A stretch of 64,000 nucleotides of DNA, from the NCBI GenBank assembly GCA_029263455.1, contig JAJCXM010000032.1, positions 186,001 through 250,000 on the forward strand, given 5' to 3'. This DNA is from Holophagae bacterium (lineage in GTDB: Bacteria; Acidobacteriota; Holophagae; Acanthopleuribacterales; Acanthopleuribacteraceae). The notes under the pieces were generated by a model. It searched no databases. It saw only the letters and a program-made list of their open reading frames with translations, and had not been told where the DNA came from. Positions 27,603 through 35,965 of the stretch are shown one piece after another; position 1 is the first letter of the stretch, and each line of letters starts with the position of its first letter. The position numbers were made by a program, and so were the translations under genes.

Positions 27603-28523
27603 TTGTTTTTCGAAGGATCTGAAAAAAAGTTTGAAATTGTCGTAAAGATAGGGCTTCCCTCTTTGCGAAGTCTCAAGTCCGAATGGCAACGTGTGGTGCT
27701 TGCGTCTGGTGCGCAAGTGCTTTCGGTTGTTAGCAATAGCGACTGCGACGCATATTTGTTGTCCGAATCGTCACTTTTTGTGTTTGATCAACGCGTCATC
27801 ATGATTACTTGTGGTCAGACAGCCTTAATACGGGCGGTGCAAACCGTCTTTACTTTTGTTCGCCGCCAAGACGTTGAGCTTTTCATTTATGAACGCAAGA
27901 ATGAGCACTTGCCCGAAAATCAATCGACCGACTTTGATGCTGATGTACGCATATTGAATGGGCTCATGCCAGGAAAGGCATATTGTTTTGGCGACCGGGA
28001 CGGGCATCATATCCGGCTGTATCATATGTTGGCTGACTACCACCCTGAACCTCAAGATACGACGTTAGAGATATTAATGCATGGTCTCGATCGTGAGTCG
28101 GCCGAGCTTTTCTTTGCCAGTCAAGGCATCACCTCCAGCGATGTCGGCATACGTTCTGGATTGACGCGTCTCTTTCCTGACTTTGAAAGTGATGGCTTTA
28201 TATTTGATCCGTTTGGTTATTCGTTAAATGCGATACACAAAAAGGAATACTACACGGTTCATGTCACGCCTCAAGTTGGTTGTTCCTATGCGAGTTTTGA
28301 AACCAATCGTCATTTACAAGGTGATGTCTCGCAGTTAGTTGACAAAGTTCTTGATATTTTTAAGCCCGAATTCTGTTTACTCATGTTGTTTGAGCGTGAA
28401 GATGGGAATTGTCGTTTAGGCGCGACCGATGTTGTTGATCACCGCATCTCACATGCCTTGGAATGCGGATACCGAGTGCATTTTGCGTCTTACAAAATGG
28501 ATTCGCATGCGTTGAATCGCTAG
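27603..28523 (+). CDS. speD: S-adenosylmethionine decarboxylase proenzyme, eukaryotic-type
   Basis: 306 residues, close to the eukaryotic length and unlike short bacterial SpeD. It decarboxylates AdoMet to supply aminopropyl groups. The N-terminus FFEGSEKKFEI matches the human opening, keeping both glutamates used in proenzyme processing. YLLSESSLFVFDQRV contains the self-cleavage site Glu55-Ser56; Ser56 becomes the pyruvoyl cofactor. The catalytic Cys70 is in MITCGQT. FDPFGYSLNAI (Ser207) and VHVTPQVGCSYASFETN (His220) supply the other processing residues. The TTG at 27603 is preceded by GGAGAG. speE follows after 42 bases. This class is unusual in bacteria. Confidence 0.92.
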   Translation: MFFEGSEKKFEIVVKIGLPSLRSLKSEWQRVVLASGAQVLSVVSNSDCDAYLLSESSLFVFDQRVIMITCGQTALIRAVQTVFTFVRRQDVELFIYERKNEHLPENQSTDFDADVRILNGLMPGKAYCFGDRDGHHIRLYHMLADYHPEPQDTTLEILMHGLDRESAELFFASQGITSSDVGIRSGLTRLFPDFESDGFIFDPFGYSLNAIHKKEYYTVHVTPQVGCSYASFETNRHLQGDVSQLVDKVLDIFKPEFCLLMLFEREDGNCRLGATDVVDHRISHALECGYRVHFASYKMDSHALNR

Positions 28524-28565
28524 AAATTTTTTAATCAAAAAGATTCGTCGTCAGGAGACCTGGAT

Positions 28566-29453
28566 ATGCAATCCGTTGAATCGAATACGCAGTTGTGGAT
28601 CGAAGAAATACATAAAGGAGTCTTGGGCCAAAGATTTCGTGTCCGTGACACGTTGTTCTCAGGACGCAGTGAATTCCAGACCGTTGACGTTGTCGATACC
28701 TATGGCCATGGCCGTATGCTCTTTATCGACGGGCTGGTGATGCTTTCAGAACGAGATGAGCACGTGTATCACGAGATGATCGCGCACGTCCCGTTGTTCT
28801 CACACCCCAAACCGCGTCATGTTTTGGTGATAGGCGGTGGAGATGGTGGAACGATTCGAGAGGTGGTTCGCCATCCTTATGTCGAAAGCGCGACATTGGT
28901 TGAAATTGACGAAATGGTGGTTGATGTTTCTCGAAAATATCTAAAGTCGACCTCTTGCTCATTGGACGACCCTCGAGTGACCGTGCGAATTGAAGACGGT
29001 TTGGCTTTTGTCAAACACTGCAAGCAGAAGTTTGATGTGGTTATTGTTGATTCCACCGACCCAATAGGGCCCGCAGCACCATTGTTTGGCTTAGATTTTT
29101 ATCGCGACGTAAAGTCTGTGCTGGCCGAGAACGGGATTGTTGTCTCTCAAGGCGAATCTCCATATTACGAACCAGATTGGCAAATCGCGCTGGCGAAATT
29201 ACTGGCGCAAGTCTTTCCTGATGTGTTTTTTTATAACTATCACAACATGACCTATCCAGGCGGACTATGGAGTTTTTCTTATGCGTCAACTGGTAGCCAC
29301 CCATTGCGCGACTTCAAGAAAGAACGTTGGCATGCGCTTAACTTGGAAACGAAATATTATGATCCCGAAATGCATCGAGCCGCGTTTGCGCTGCCTCGCG
29401 CCCAGAAAAAGGCTTTGAGTGCGTTTATTAACATTACCAATGATGACCAATAA
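28566..29453 (+). CDS. speE: Spermidine synthase
   Basis: 295 residues. It transfers the aminopropyl group from decarboxylated AdoMet to putrescine, releasing methylthioadenosine. The nucleotide-site motif VLVIGGGDGGTIREVVRH is intact, followed by TLVEIDEMVVDVSRKYL and the active-site FDVVIVDSTDPIGPAAPLF. YHEMIAHVPLFSHP and VVSQGESPYYEPDW also fit. The N-terminal segment (LWIEEIHKGVLGQRFRVRDTLFSGRSEFQ) forms the small beta domain. A good ribosome site (AGGAGA) precedes the start. The stop TAA overlaps the first base of the RuBisCO-like gene's ATG. Confidence 0.95.
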   Translation: MQSVESNTQLWIEEIHKGVLGQRFRVRDTLFSGRSEFQTVDVVDTYGHGRMLFIDGLVMLSERDEHVYHEMIAHVPLFSHPKPRHVLVIGGGDGGTIREVVRHPYVESATLVEIDEMVVDVSRKYLKSTSCSLDDPRVTVRIEDGLAFVKHCKQKFDVVIVDSTDPIGPAAPLFGLDFYRDVKSVLAENGIVVSQGESPYYEPDWQIALAKLLAQVFPDVFFYNYHNMTYPGGLWSFSYASTGSHPLRDFKKERWHALNLETKYYDPEMHRAAFALPRAQKKALSAFINITNDDQ

Positions 29454-30559
29454 TGACACAAACGGATAAGCGACTCGTCGTCCATTACGACGTCACCGGC
29501 GAAGGTGACCTGAAAGAGGCCGTCCATGCAATTGCCTTGGAGCAAACGGTCGAATTACCCCAAGACTTACTCAATGACAGCTGGATCGAAGCCCATGTTG
29601 TCGGTCGCATTGAGCATTGTGAGTCAAAGGGTCCCAAGCAATTGCGAGCTGTGATTTCGTATGATTTGGACACCGTAGGCGGTGAAACACCGCAGCTCCT
29701 TAATGTCTTGTTTGGCAATATTTCGCTGAAACATGGCATTAGGATTCTGGATGTTGAGGGGCTAGAGCACATCTTGCCAGGACCTCGATTAGGCATCGAA
29801 GGATTACGCAAGCGAGTTGGCGTTGAGAAAGGTGCGTTGATATGCACGGCACTCAAACCAATGGGCAAGTCAGCCGAGTATTTGGCTTCTATGGCCTACC
29901 AACTAGCCCTAGGGGGCATGGACCTGATCAAAGATGATCATGGCCTAAGTAATCAAAGTTATGCGCCCTTTCGGACCCGTGTGCGACTAATACAAGAAGC
30001 CGTTGATAAGGCCAATCGGGAAACCGGGCAACGATCAATCTATATACCTAATGTTGCTTCGCCGTTGGGCCGCCTTAACGCCGATCTTGAACTCTGTCAG
30101 ACGCTTGGCATCGAGATGATCATGGTCAGCCCATTTCTGATGGGATTGGACGTTTTTCGTCATATCGCTCAGCAAAACAAGTTCGCTATCTTGGCGCATC
30201 CGGCAATGAGCGGATCTCTTTTTGCCTCTAGCACCCATGGGATGTCTCCTCAATTTGTACTGGGCACTCTTTTTCGAGCGCTTGGAGCTGATGCGTCGAT
30301 ATACCCCAACGTGGGCGGACGTTTTGTATTTGAACAGGACGTTTGCCACCTGATTAACGACGCCTTACGAAATATGAGAGCTACTTTTAAGCCATCGTTT
30401 CCGGTCCCTGCTGGCGGCATGACATTGAATCGTGTTGACGAGATTCATGATGTCTATGGTCAAGAACTGATACACTTGATTGGCGGAGGATTGCTGCGAA
30501 CCAATCCAGATTTGCGGCTTGCGGCCCAGGCATTTAGGCAGGCCGTTAGACCTCAATAA
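29453..30559 (+). CDS. RuBisCO-like protein (form IV), probable methylthio-sugar phosphate isomerase
   Basis: 368 residues, shorter than true RuBisCO large subunits. CTALKPMGKS (Lys135) corresponds to the catalytic Lys in loop 1, and GGMDLIKDDHGL holds the carbamylatable Lys160 and Asp161-Asp162; the third metal-binding residue, normally Glu, is His163. AHPAMSGSLF and GADASIYPNVGGRF fit the barrel. The loop 6 lysine region is absent, so it should not fix carbon dioxide. Family members catalyse enolase or isomerase steps in methylthioadenosine salvage. The KDDHGL signature and neighbours speD, speE and a cupin suggest the Rhodospirillum-type 5-methylthioribulose 1-phosphate isomerase; other RLP roles (e.g. 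apionate metabolism) remain possible. Confidence 0.88.
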   Translation: MTQTDKRLVVHYDVTGEGDLKEAVHAIALEQTVELPQDLLNDSWIEAHVVGRIEHCESKGPKQLRAVISYDLDTVGGETPQLLNVLFGNISLKHGIRILDVEGLEHILPGPRLGIEGLRKRVGVEKGALICTALKPMGKSAEYLASMAYQLALGGMDLIKDDHGLSNQSYAPFRTRVRLIQEAVDKANRETGQRSIYIPNVASPLGRLNADLELCQTLGIEMIMVSPFLMGLDVFRHIAQQNKFAILAHPAMSGSLFASSTHGMSPQFVLGTLFRALGADASIYPNVGGRFVFEQDVCHLINDALRNMRATFKPSFPVPAGGMTLNRVDEIHDVYGQELIHLIGGGLLRTNPDLRLAAQAFRQAVRPQ

Positions 30560-30573
30560 GAAGGCGGGAACCC

Positions 30574-31050
30574 ATGATCGTTAGTCAAAACGGCACGCTT
30601 GAAACAACGCCCGAAAAAATGTTCGGAACCACGAGTAAAATTTTTCGGGCACAAGAATCTGGGGATTGGAAACACATTCCGGTGGAACCTTACAAGAAGG
30701 AATCCCAGACCTATCGCGGTATGACTCGTCGCGAGCTAGTCGGCAAACGGGGCGAGAAAACGAGTTTTCATTTGAGATATTTTGAGATTGAGAAGGGTGG
30801 CTATTCAACGTACGAACACCACCAACATGAACATGTTGTTTACATCACCAAGGGAACGGGTGAAGTGAGGCTCGGTTGCCGTTATATGACCGTTGGCGTT
30901 GGTGATGTGGTTTATGTAGGCCCCGATGATGCCCACCAGTTCTTGAACCCTAATAGCGATGAGCCATTTGGGTTTCTGTGTGTGGTGGACGCTGTGCGGG
31001 ACCGGCCTCGAGAAGTGGACGGTGAGGGTTTTTGCGAGATATGCGAATGA
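30574..31050 (+). CDS. Cupin protein, candidate methylthioxylulose 5-phosphate methylsulfurylase
   Basis: 158 residues with one complete cupin. Motif 1 is GGYSTYEHHQHEHVVYITKG (metal-binding histidines plus following residues) and motif 2 is GDVVYVGPDDAHQFLN. The first 55 residues are a basic, less conserved extension. It lies 14 bases after the RuBisCO-like gene with AGGCGGGA upstream. In R. rubrum a cupin next to the RuBisCO-like gene removes the methylthio group from 1-methylthioxylulose 5-phosphate to yield 1-deoxyxylulose 5-phosphate; by position this is the likely counterpart, although small cupins are functionally diverse. Two cysteines at the C-terminus (GFCEICE) may be of interest for thiol chemistry. 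Confidence 0.75.
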   Translation: MIVSQNGTLETTPEKMFGTTSKIFRAQESGDWKHIPVEPYKKESQTYRGMTRRELVGKRGEKTSFHLRYFEIEKGGYSTYEHHQHEHVVYITKGTGEVRLGCRYMTVGVGDVVYVGPDDAHQFLNPNSDEPFGFLCVVDAVRDRPREVDGEGFCEICE

Positions 31051-31093
31051 TGCTTATTTAAGTCAGCGCCAAATTCTTAACAAAATCAGTCGC

Positions 31094-31127
31094 AAAAAAA
31101 CGAAAGGCCCGCATACATGCAGGCCTT
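31094..31127 (-). terminator. Intrinsic terminator after rplI
   Basis: A stem of AAGGCC/GGCCTT (31104-31109 with 31122-31127), extended by GCA/TGC inside, is followed on the minus strand by a run of seven T (31094-31100). It lies about 25 bases past the rplI stop. The plus-strand cupin transcript would also cross the hairpin but has no T-run. Confidence 0.8.
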
Positions 31128-31150
31128 CAGCGTAGTCATTTAAGAACGGA

Positions 31151-31594
31151 TTAAGTTTGCGCGGTTACCGCAATCTTGAGTTCCGCCGTCACATCGCTAT
31201 GCAAGCGGATATGAACGTCGTACTCGCCGAGCTCTTTGATGTGAGGAATCGTGATTTTTCGTTTGTCGATATCAAAGCCTTCAGCTTCAAGCATTGCGGC
31301 CACTTCTTGTGAGGTGACTGAGCCAAATAATGCCCCAGATTCGCCCGCACGCTTTTCAATACTTAACGACACTTCTTCAAGCTTGCCTTTTGTTTCTTCA
31401 GCAACGCCCTGTTCAGCCATGATTCGTTTTTGATAGTTGCGAGCTTCAATTTCAAGCTGCTTCTTGTTTCCTTCGGTTACGGGAACAGCCAGTCGTTTCG
31501 GGAAAAGAAAATTACGCGCGTAGCCTGGCGTCACGCGTACAACTTGGCCTCGTTGACCTAATTTAACTACGGGTTCTCGAAGTAACACTTCCAT
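31151..31594 (-). CDS. rplI: 50S ribosomal protein L9
   Basis: 147 residues from the ATG at 31594, which has GGGAGG upstream and gives the canonical opening MEVLLREPVVKLGQRGQVV. Longer reading to 31639 adds 15 residues not found in L9. The rRNA-binding N-domain (VTPGYARNFLFPKRLAVPVT), the long central helix (KKQLEIEARNYQKRIMAEQG) and the C-terminal domain (GALFGSVTSQEVAAMLEAEG) are all present. It is here apart from rpsF and rpsR, its frequent neighbours, and follows the GHKL genes. Confidence 0.96.
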   Translation of the reverse strand: MEVLLREPVVKLGQRGQVVRVTPGYARNFLFPKRLAVPVTEGNKKQLEIEARNYQKRIMAEQGVAEETKGKLEEVSLSIEKRAGESGALFGSVTSQEVAAMLEAEGFDIDKRKITIPHIKELGEYDVHIRLHSDVTAELKIAVTAQT

Positions 31595-31654
31595 GTGCGA
31601 GTCCTCCCATTCAATTACACAAGGGATGGAGCATAGCAAAATTGGGGATGGGCG

Positions 31655-32881
31655 TCAATCGGGTTTTAGCATCAATAATTGTTGTAAATGGGCCCTATCA
31701 TCAGTGCTCAGCCAAGAAAGGTTTTTGAATAGTTTGGAACTGTTGGCCAACATCTGTTTGCATCGCAGTTGTTGGAGCCACGTTGGCAACCAAGTACGCT
31801 TTTGGTGGGCTTCCTTCAGAGTGAATCCGAGTCCGCGCAAAAAGGCAACTTCTTCAGCACGTAAGATAGGCAATGGCAACGCATGATGAGTGCCTGGACT
31901 GATGTAAGGCAGGTAAGCAAAATGTGACTCGATTTTCCGTAATTCATGAACGGAAGCATTGCCATTTTGTGCTCTTGTAAAGAGCGGTAGTTTGCCGAAT
32001 AGTCGTTCCCAAGCAGGTGTTGAATAACGTATTAGTAGCGTCTTTACTCGTTCTTGCTGTCCCTCAGACATGTCCGAATAGTGATCTGGGACTTGATGGT
32101 AAAGATGCTTTATGAGCGTCTTAATGGCTTCATCGCCTTGTTCAATGGATTTTGCATAGTGAGGTTCGAATCGGCTTACGTAGCTATTCCAGTTACTTGA
32201 AGTAATCGTTCCGGTACGGCTCTGTCCATATTTGACCCCAAACCGGATCCCGCATTTGTAGTATGTCGTTCGGCTTACGCTTCCTGTGGCCAACATGCCG
32301 GTCACGCCTCTGCCTTTCTTGTCATCCGATTGGGCGGTCAAAACCCATTCATCGTCGTCAACAGTGGGGACAAGGTCTTTACCGTTGAGTCGGATCTTGA
32401 CGTCAGATTGGGCGCAGAAATAGGCTAGTTCATGGGCTTCCTCGGTCACATACTTGGTCGGACGTTTGATCGTTAATTCAAAGCCCGCTAACGGAGTAGG
32501 CAACTGTGTAAATGCCAAGCTCTTACCGTCAGCTTGCACGCCCATAGAGCCGCTACGAAGATCCACTTGCCAACCTGAAAGCAACACGGCAATAAGCGCG
32601 ATGCCTCGCTTTTGCTCCACATCTTCTAGTGCCATATTGCGGGTTTGTGGTTCATCGCTCAGGGCGACGTTCTTAAGTGTCTGCCATTCGTTGGCGGAAA
32701 GTGGCGTTCCTTGGTGGACCAGCCTGAATTGACCGCCTCCATTCTCAACACTAATGACATCAGGTGACCGTGTCAGGGCATCGCGGATAAGTTGTACCGT
32801 GTAGTGAACTTGATTCAAGGATTGTCGCTGCGAGATTTTCAATAGCGCTTTGTCTAGGTCGATATCTAATAAGCTATCCAT
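31655..32881 (-). CDS. Degenerate GHKL-like protein, partner of the ATPase-transglutaminase
   Basis: 408 residues, no signal or membrane helix. The N-terminal 120 residues look like a worn GHKL/HSP90 nucleotide domain: VQLIRDALTRSPDVISVENGGGQFRLV replaces the N-box and the DxGxG motif (no Asn in the expected place; ENGGG at 46-50), and KRGIALIAVLLSGWQVDL sits where the second glycine motif would be. Function of the middle and C-terminal parts is unknown. The gene begins inside the last 8 bases of the preceding ATPase gene, so translation is coupled. It may bind the partner's ATPase domain, giving a heterodimer, but this is inference. Not recognised as a described family. Confidence 0.55.
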   Translation of the reverse strand: MDSLLDIDLDKALLKISQRQSLNQVHYTVQLIRDALTRSPDVISVENGGGQFRLVHQGTPLSANEWQTLKNVALSDEPQTRNMALEDVEQKRGIALIAVLLSGWQVDLRSGSMGVQADGKSLAFTQLPTPLAGFELTIKRPTKYVTEEAHELAYFCAQSDVKIRLNGKDLVPTVDDDEWVLTAQSDDKKGRGVTGMLATGSVSRTTYYKCGIRFGVKYGQSRTGTITSSNWNSYVSRFEPHYAKSIEQGDEAIKTLIKHLYHQVPDHYSDMSEGQQERVKTLLIRYSTPAWERLFGKLPLFTRAQNGNASVHELRKIESHFAYLPYISPGTHHALPLPILRAEEVAFLRGLGFTLKEAHQKRTWLPTWLQQLRCKQMLANSSKLFKNLSWLSTDDRAHLQQLLMLKPD

Positions 32882-35651
32882 GGCTAGCCCCTTCGATGTT
32901 TTGTCGAGCTATTTTCAAGACTCGATGGATGTGTAATCTCAGCGACAGCGTTCTCGAAATTAATTCTACGGTGGCGATCAATGCACCACGTTTTGCATCG
33001 ATATCGTAGATAGCTTGACTTTCATTGATCCAACGACTGTTACTTGAAAAACCGATCCAGTGGTGTAGCCCATCCTTAAGCCGTACTTGAAGGTCAATGG
33101 GTGTCTGATCGTTCTCAAGCATGACAAGATGTGTTTTTTTATCAAGTGAACTGAGGACTCTCTTTACCAGTTCCAAGCAGCTAGGCATTTGAAACGGGGA
33201 ATCGAAACGAAGGATGTCGTCTAGGTCAACGCAATCAGGCAAGTACGGTCTGAGCCTTTGGACATAAGGACAGTCACGATCAAGCACCCAAACAGAATCG
33301 TGGAGACGTTTGATTAACGCGTGTTCATCACGACCCATTAGGGGCGATCTTGTTTTCGCGTATTGCTGCAATTGACGCAGGCTGACGTGACGACCGTTCA
33401 ATAGACGAAGCACCGGAGCGTAGTGAGCCATGTTTCCGTGCTGGTTGTCCGAGTTTACGTCATGCTCTAGGATTTGTCCGAGTACCAGGGCCGCTTCCAG
33501 GTCTGGGCGCGGGTTGGCGGGCCGTCGACGCTTTAGCCACAAAACGATTAGGCCAGAGATGGTGAGAGCCAGAGCAATATACGGAATTGACGAACGAGTG
33601 GAAGGGTTAGGACTCTGCGACGAAACGTCGGTTTGAGTCGCCACCGGGATCGGGTTAGGGGCCGGTCCCGAGCCCAATGGTTCGTGATTTTGAGATTGAG
33701 ACGAGACATCTATGTGATGCCAGCCGTCCAGGTAATAGTTAGTCCAGGCATGCAAACTGGCTGGGGTCCCTTGACCATGCATGGGCAGACCCACTTCTAC
33801 GTAGGCAGGAATGCCGACACTGCGAAGCATCAATGCGCACATACCGTTCATGACATCGCAATCACCACGTCCCACGGAGAGAACCTTTTGAATCCAGTCA
33901 AGGTCCGATTGGTTAAAGCGTCGGATGCTTTGCCAATCGCGCGCGTAACTAAGGTGGCTGGCCAGAAGAATACGTACGGCTGCGACACGTTCGTCAAGAG
34001 AAGAGATGGTTTGTATTTCAGCTAGTTGCGCTTGAATGAGCGTGTCCCATTTGGGCGGCGCTTCCAAGAACGAAGGGTGAGAGCCAACTTGGACCGAATG
34101 GTTGCGACGCGCTCTATATGAAACATGAGTTTCCTGTAGCGATCTCAAGGTTAAAATTGGTGATCCGGCTCGGGAAAGCATTAGATTTTGTATCTCGCCT
34201 TGATCCAAGGATATGGAGCTCTTGACGAGGGCGCTGCCTGTGGGAAGTGGAAGAAATACGATCCTGTTTCGACCCGAGATGCGCATCCTGATTCTGTAAT
34301 CGCTTTCAGCTGGTTCCAGTTCGGGGTAGGCCGTGTCTGAGGTCAGGGCAGCTGGGAGCAACCCCTTTTTGGCGTCAAATTGGGACAATTGGCCAACTGT
34401 TAAGATCAAATCCTCGGCTGGGGTGACGCTGATGTCCCATGTTTGGGGGTCTTGTTGAGGCAGATCAATCTTTGGTTCGCTCCAATGGTCAAAGATCTGG
34501 TCCAGGGTTGTCTGTGATTGAGGTCGCTCTAAAGCCCTCGATACCGTGCTTGCAGTTAGGGGCACCGTATCTGTGTCGGGAACGCGAAAAATGAGCCAGC
34601 TGAGCAAGACTAAGAATACAATCGAGATTGAAGCAATTTTCCAACGTCGTTTCAATCCATCCAGTAGCCACAGACATTGATTGAAACGATTCAAAGGGAA
34701 GAGGGACCTCAAAACGACGCGTTCTTTCTTTTTTAGTTTTTGTTCGCATTGTTCAATGATCGCCAGCAAATGTGCATCTTCGTATATGGAACGACGGTCC
34801 ATGAGTATGGTCAGCGAGTCATCGTTGATGACCACCTGCGGGTGAATGCCAAAGGTGTTAGGCGTGTATTGCTGGCCGCGGCTAGGTAAGAGCTCGTGCA
34901 AATCGGTGACGTCTCGCACCAGAATGCCTGCCTTGTAGACACGCACCCATGGCTTGCGGCCAAAGCCAACAAATCCCTCTGCATAGCCATTGTTGATGGT
35001 GTCTGCCATGTATTGGGGCTGAGGCAGAGGTCGATTCATAGGCTTATTGTTCAATTCGAGCTTTAGATGGGGAATTGGGGGTACAGGCTGGACAGGGCCA
35101 GCAAAGGCGGTCACATGTTTTTCTATTTCACTTTCTAGCTCAGACACGCGAATGAAATGACGTGGTCGATGGAGAATGACTCGGAATCCGTCTTGCTGCA
35201 GCGATGGGTCAACGGCCTCGATATCTAGTGAACGACAATCCAAGCGGTAAGCGGTTGCAATGCCATCGCTGCAGGCCTCTACCAAGACCCAGTCGGGGTC
35301 GTAAAGCAGAATGGACCAAAAACCCACCCCAAATACGCCTACACTGGCCGGATCTACCTCTTTGCTGGAAGCATAAAGGCGAAATAAGTACCGCCTCATC
35401 TCATCGTCGGTCATGCCAATGCCGTCGTCTCTGCATTCAATCCACTCGCGGTCACCGTCGATGCCTGCCGATAATCGTATGTGACTTGCCTTGGCGTCAC
35501 GGCTGTTTTGTATCCATTCACGTAAGAAGACCCAGCGATTTTCGCCATATCGCTTAGCTTCATGCAGGGCACGGGTTAAAAATGCCTGAGTCATAGATTG
35601 AGCGGTATTTGTCAGTGTCATAACCTTCCAATCCCTCATCGGCATGCTCAC
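32874..35651 (-). CDS. HSP90/GHKL-type ATPase fused to a membrane-anchored transglutaminase-like domain
   Basis: 925 residues from the GTG at 35651; ATGs at 35645, 35639 and 35621 are possible starts. Residues 22-200 are a GHKL nucleotide domain like HSP90/MutL: REWIQNSRDA (44-53, N-box), CRDDGIGMT (73-81) and VGVFGVGFWS (104-113). A membrane helix lies at about 338-356 after KRR. The following region ends in a transglutaminase-like core: GRGDCDVMNGMCALMLRSVG (Cys598), LHAWTNYYLDGWHHIDVS (His634, Asp648). A second membrane helix at about 690-706 ends at KRRR. Positive charges on both sides place the transglutaminase outside and the ATPase inside. The last 210 residues are unrecognised. Confidence 0.8.
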   Translation of the reverse strand: MSMPMRDWKVMTLTNTAQSMTQAFLTRALHEAKRYGENRWVFLREWIQNSRDAKASHIRLSAGIDGDREWIECRDDGIGMTDDEMRRYLFRLYASSKEVDPASVGVFGVGFWSILLYDPDWVLVEACSDGIATAYRLDCRSLDIEAVDPSLQQDGFRVILHRPRHFIRVSELESEIEKHVTAFAGPVQPVPPIPHLKLELNNKPMNRPLPQPQYMADTINNGYAEGFVGFGRKPWVRVYKAGILVRDVTDLHELLPSRGQQYTPNTFGIHPQVVINDDSLTILMDRRSIYEDAHLLAIIEQCEQKLKKKERVVLRSLFPLNRFNQCLWLLDGLKRRWKIASISIVFLVLLSWLIFRVPDTDTVPLTASTVSRALERPQSQTTLDQIFDHWSEPKIDLPQQDPQTWDISVTPAEDLILTVGQLSQFDAKKGLLPAALTSDTAYPELEPAESDYRIRMRISGRNRIVFLPLPTGSALVKSSISLDQGEIQNLMLSRAGSPILTLRSLQETHVSYRARRNHSVQVGSHPSFLEAPPKWDTLIQAQLAEIQTISSLDERVAAVRILLASHLSYARDWQSIRRFNQSDLDWIQKVLSVGRGDCDVMNGMCALMLRSVGIPAYVEVGLPMHGQGTPASLHAWTNYYLDGWHHIDVSSQSQNHEPLGSGPAPNPIPVATQTDVSSQSPNPSTRSSIPYIALALTISGLIVLWLKRRRPANPRPDLEAALVLGQILEHDVNSDNQHGNMAHYAPVLRLLNGRHVSLRQLQQYAKTRSPLMGRDEHALIKRLHDSVWVLDRDCPYVQRLRPYLPDCVDLDDILRFDSPFQMPSCLELVKRVLSSLDKKTHLVMLENDQTPIDLQVRLKDGLHHWIGFSSNSRWINESQAIYDIDAKRGALIATVELISRTLSLRLHIHRVLKIARQNIEGASHG

Positions 35652-35760
35652 TTCATTTCGTAAGCATAAGCTGTTTACTTCGCGATCGCAAAGTACCAGA
35701 ATTTAGTCTAAACCCTTGTCTGTCCTTGGTTGTCGAAGACTTGCGACGACAAAAAAACCT

Positions 35761-35789
35761 TTGACTTCGGGACGCAAAATCGATATTCT
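35761..35789 (+). promoter_or_regulatory. Sigma-70-type promoter of tRNA-Arg
   Basis: TTGACT at 35761-35766 and TATTCT at 35784-35789 are separated by exactly 17 bases, and the tRNA begins 22 bases later. This is a near-consensus vegetative promoter. Confidence 0.75.
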
Positions 35790-35811
35790 TTGGCCCGTTC
35801 TATAGCTTTGT

Positions 35812-35888
35812 GCGGGCGTAGCTCAGCTGGATAGAGCATCTGGCTACGAACCAGAAGGTCAGGGGTTCGAATCCCTTCGCCCGTACCA
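35812..35888 (+). tRNA. tRNA-Arg (ACG)
   Basis: A 77-base cloverleaf with encoded CCA. The acceptor stem pairs GCGGGCG with CGCCCGT (one G-U). The anticodon stem TCTGG/CCAGA encloses the loop CTACGAA, giving anticodon ACG. The T-loop GGGGTTCGAATCCC is canonical. Confidence 0.96.
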
Positions 35889-35925
35889 CTTTATAGAATA
35901 AGGCATAATTTGGGATTAGCCTTCT

Positions 35926-35955
35926 AGCCACCTTGACCACAGGGTGGCTTTTTTC
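35926..35955 (+). terminator. Intrinsic terminator after tRNA-Arg
   Basis: AGCCACC (35926-35932) pairs with GGTGGCT (35943-35949) and is followed by a run of T. It ends the tRNA transcript and separates it from the convergent hydrolase gene. Confidence 0.85.
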
Positions 35956-35965
35956 TTTGGGGCCG

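Noticed and set aside
29453-30559. True RuBisCO large subunit
   Set aside because: The protein is about 100 residues too short, the third metal ligand is His instead of Glu, and loop 6 is missing; no small subunit or phosphoribulokinase nearby.
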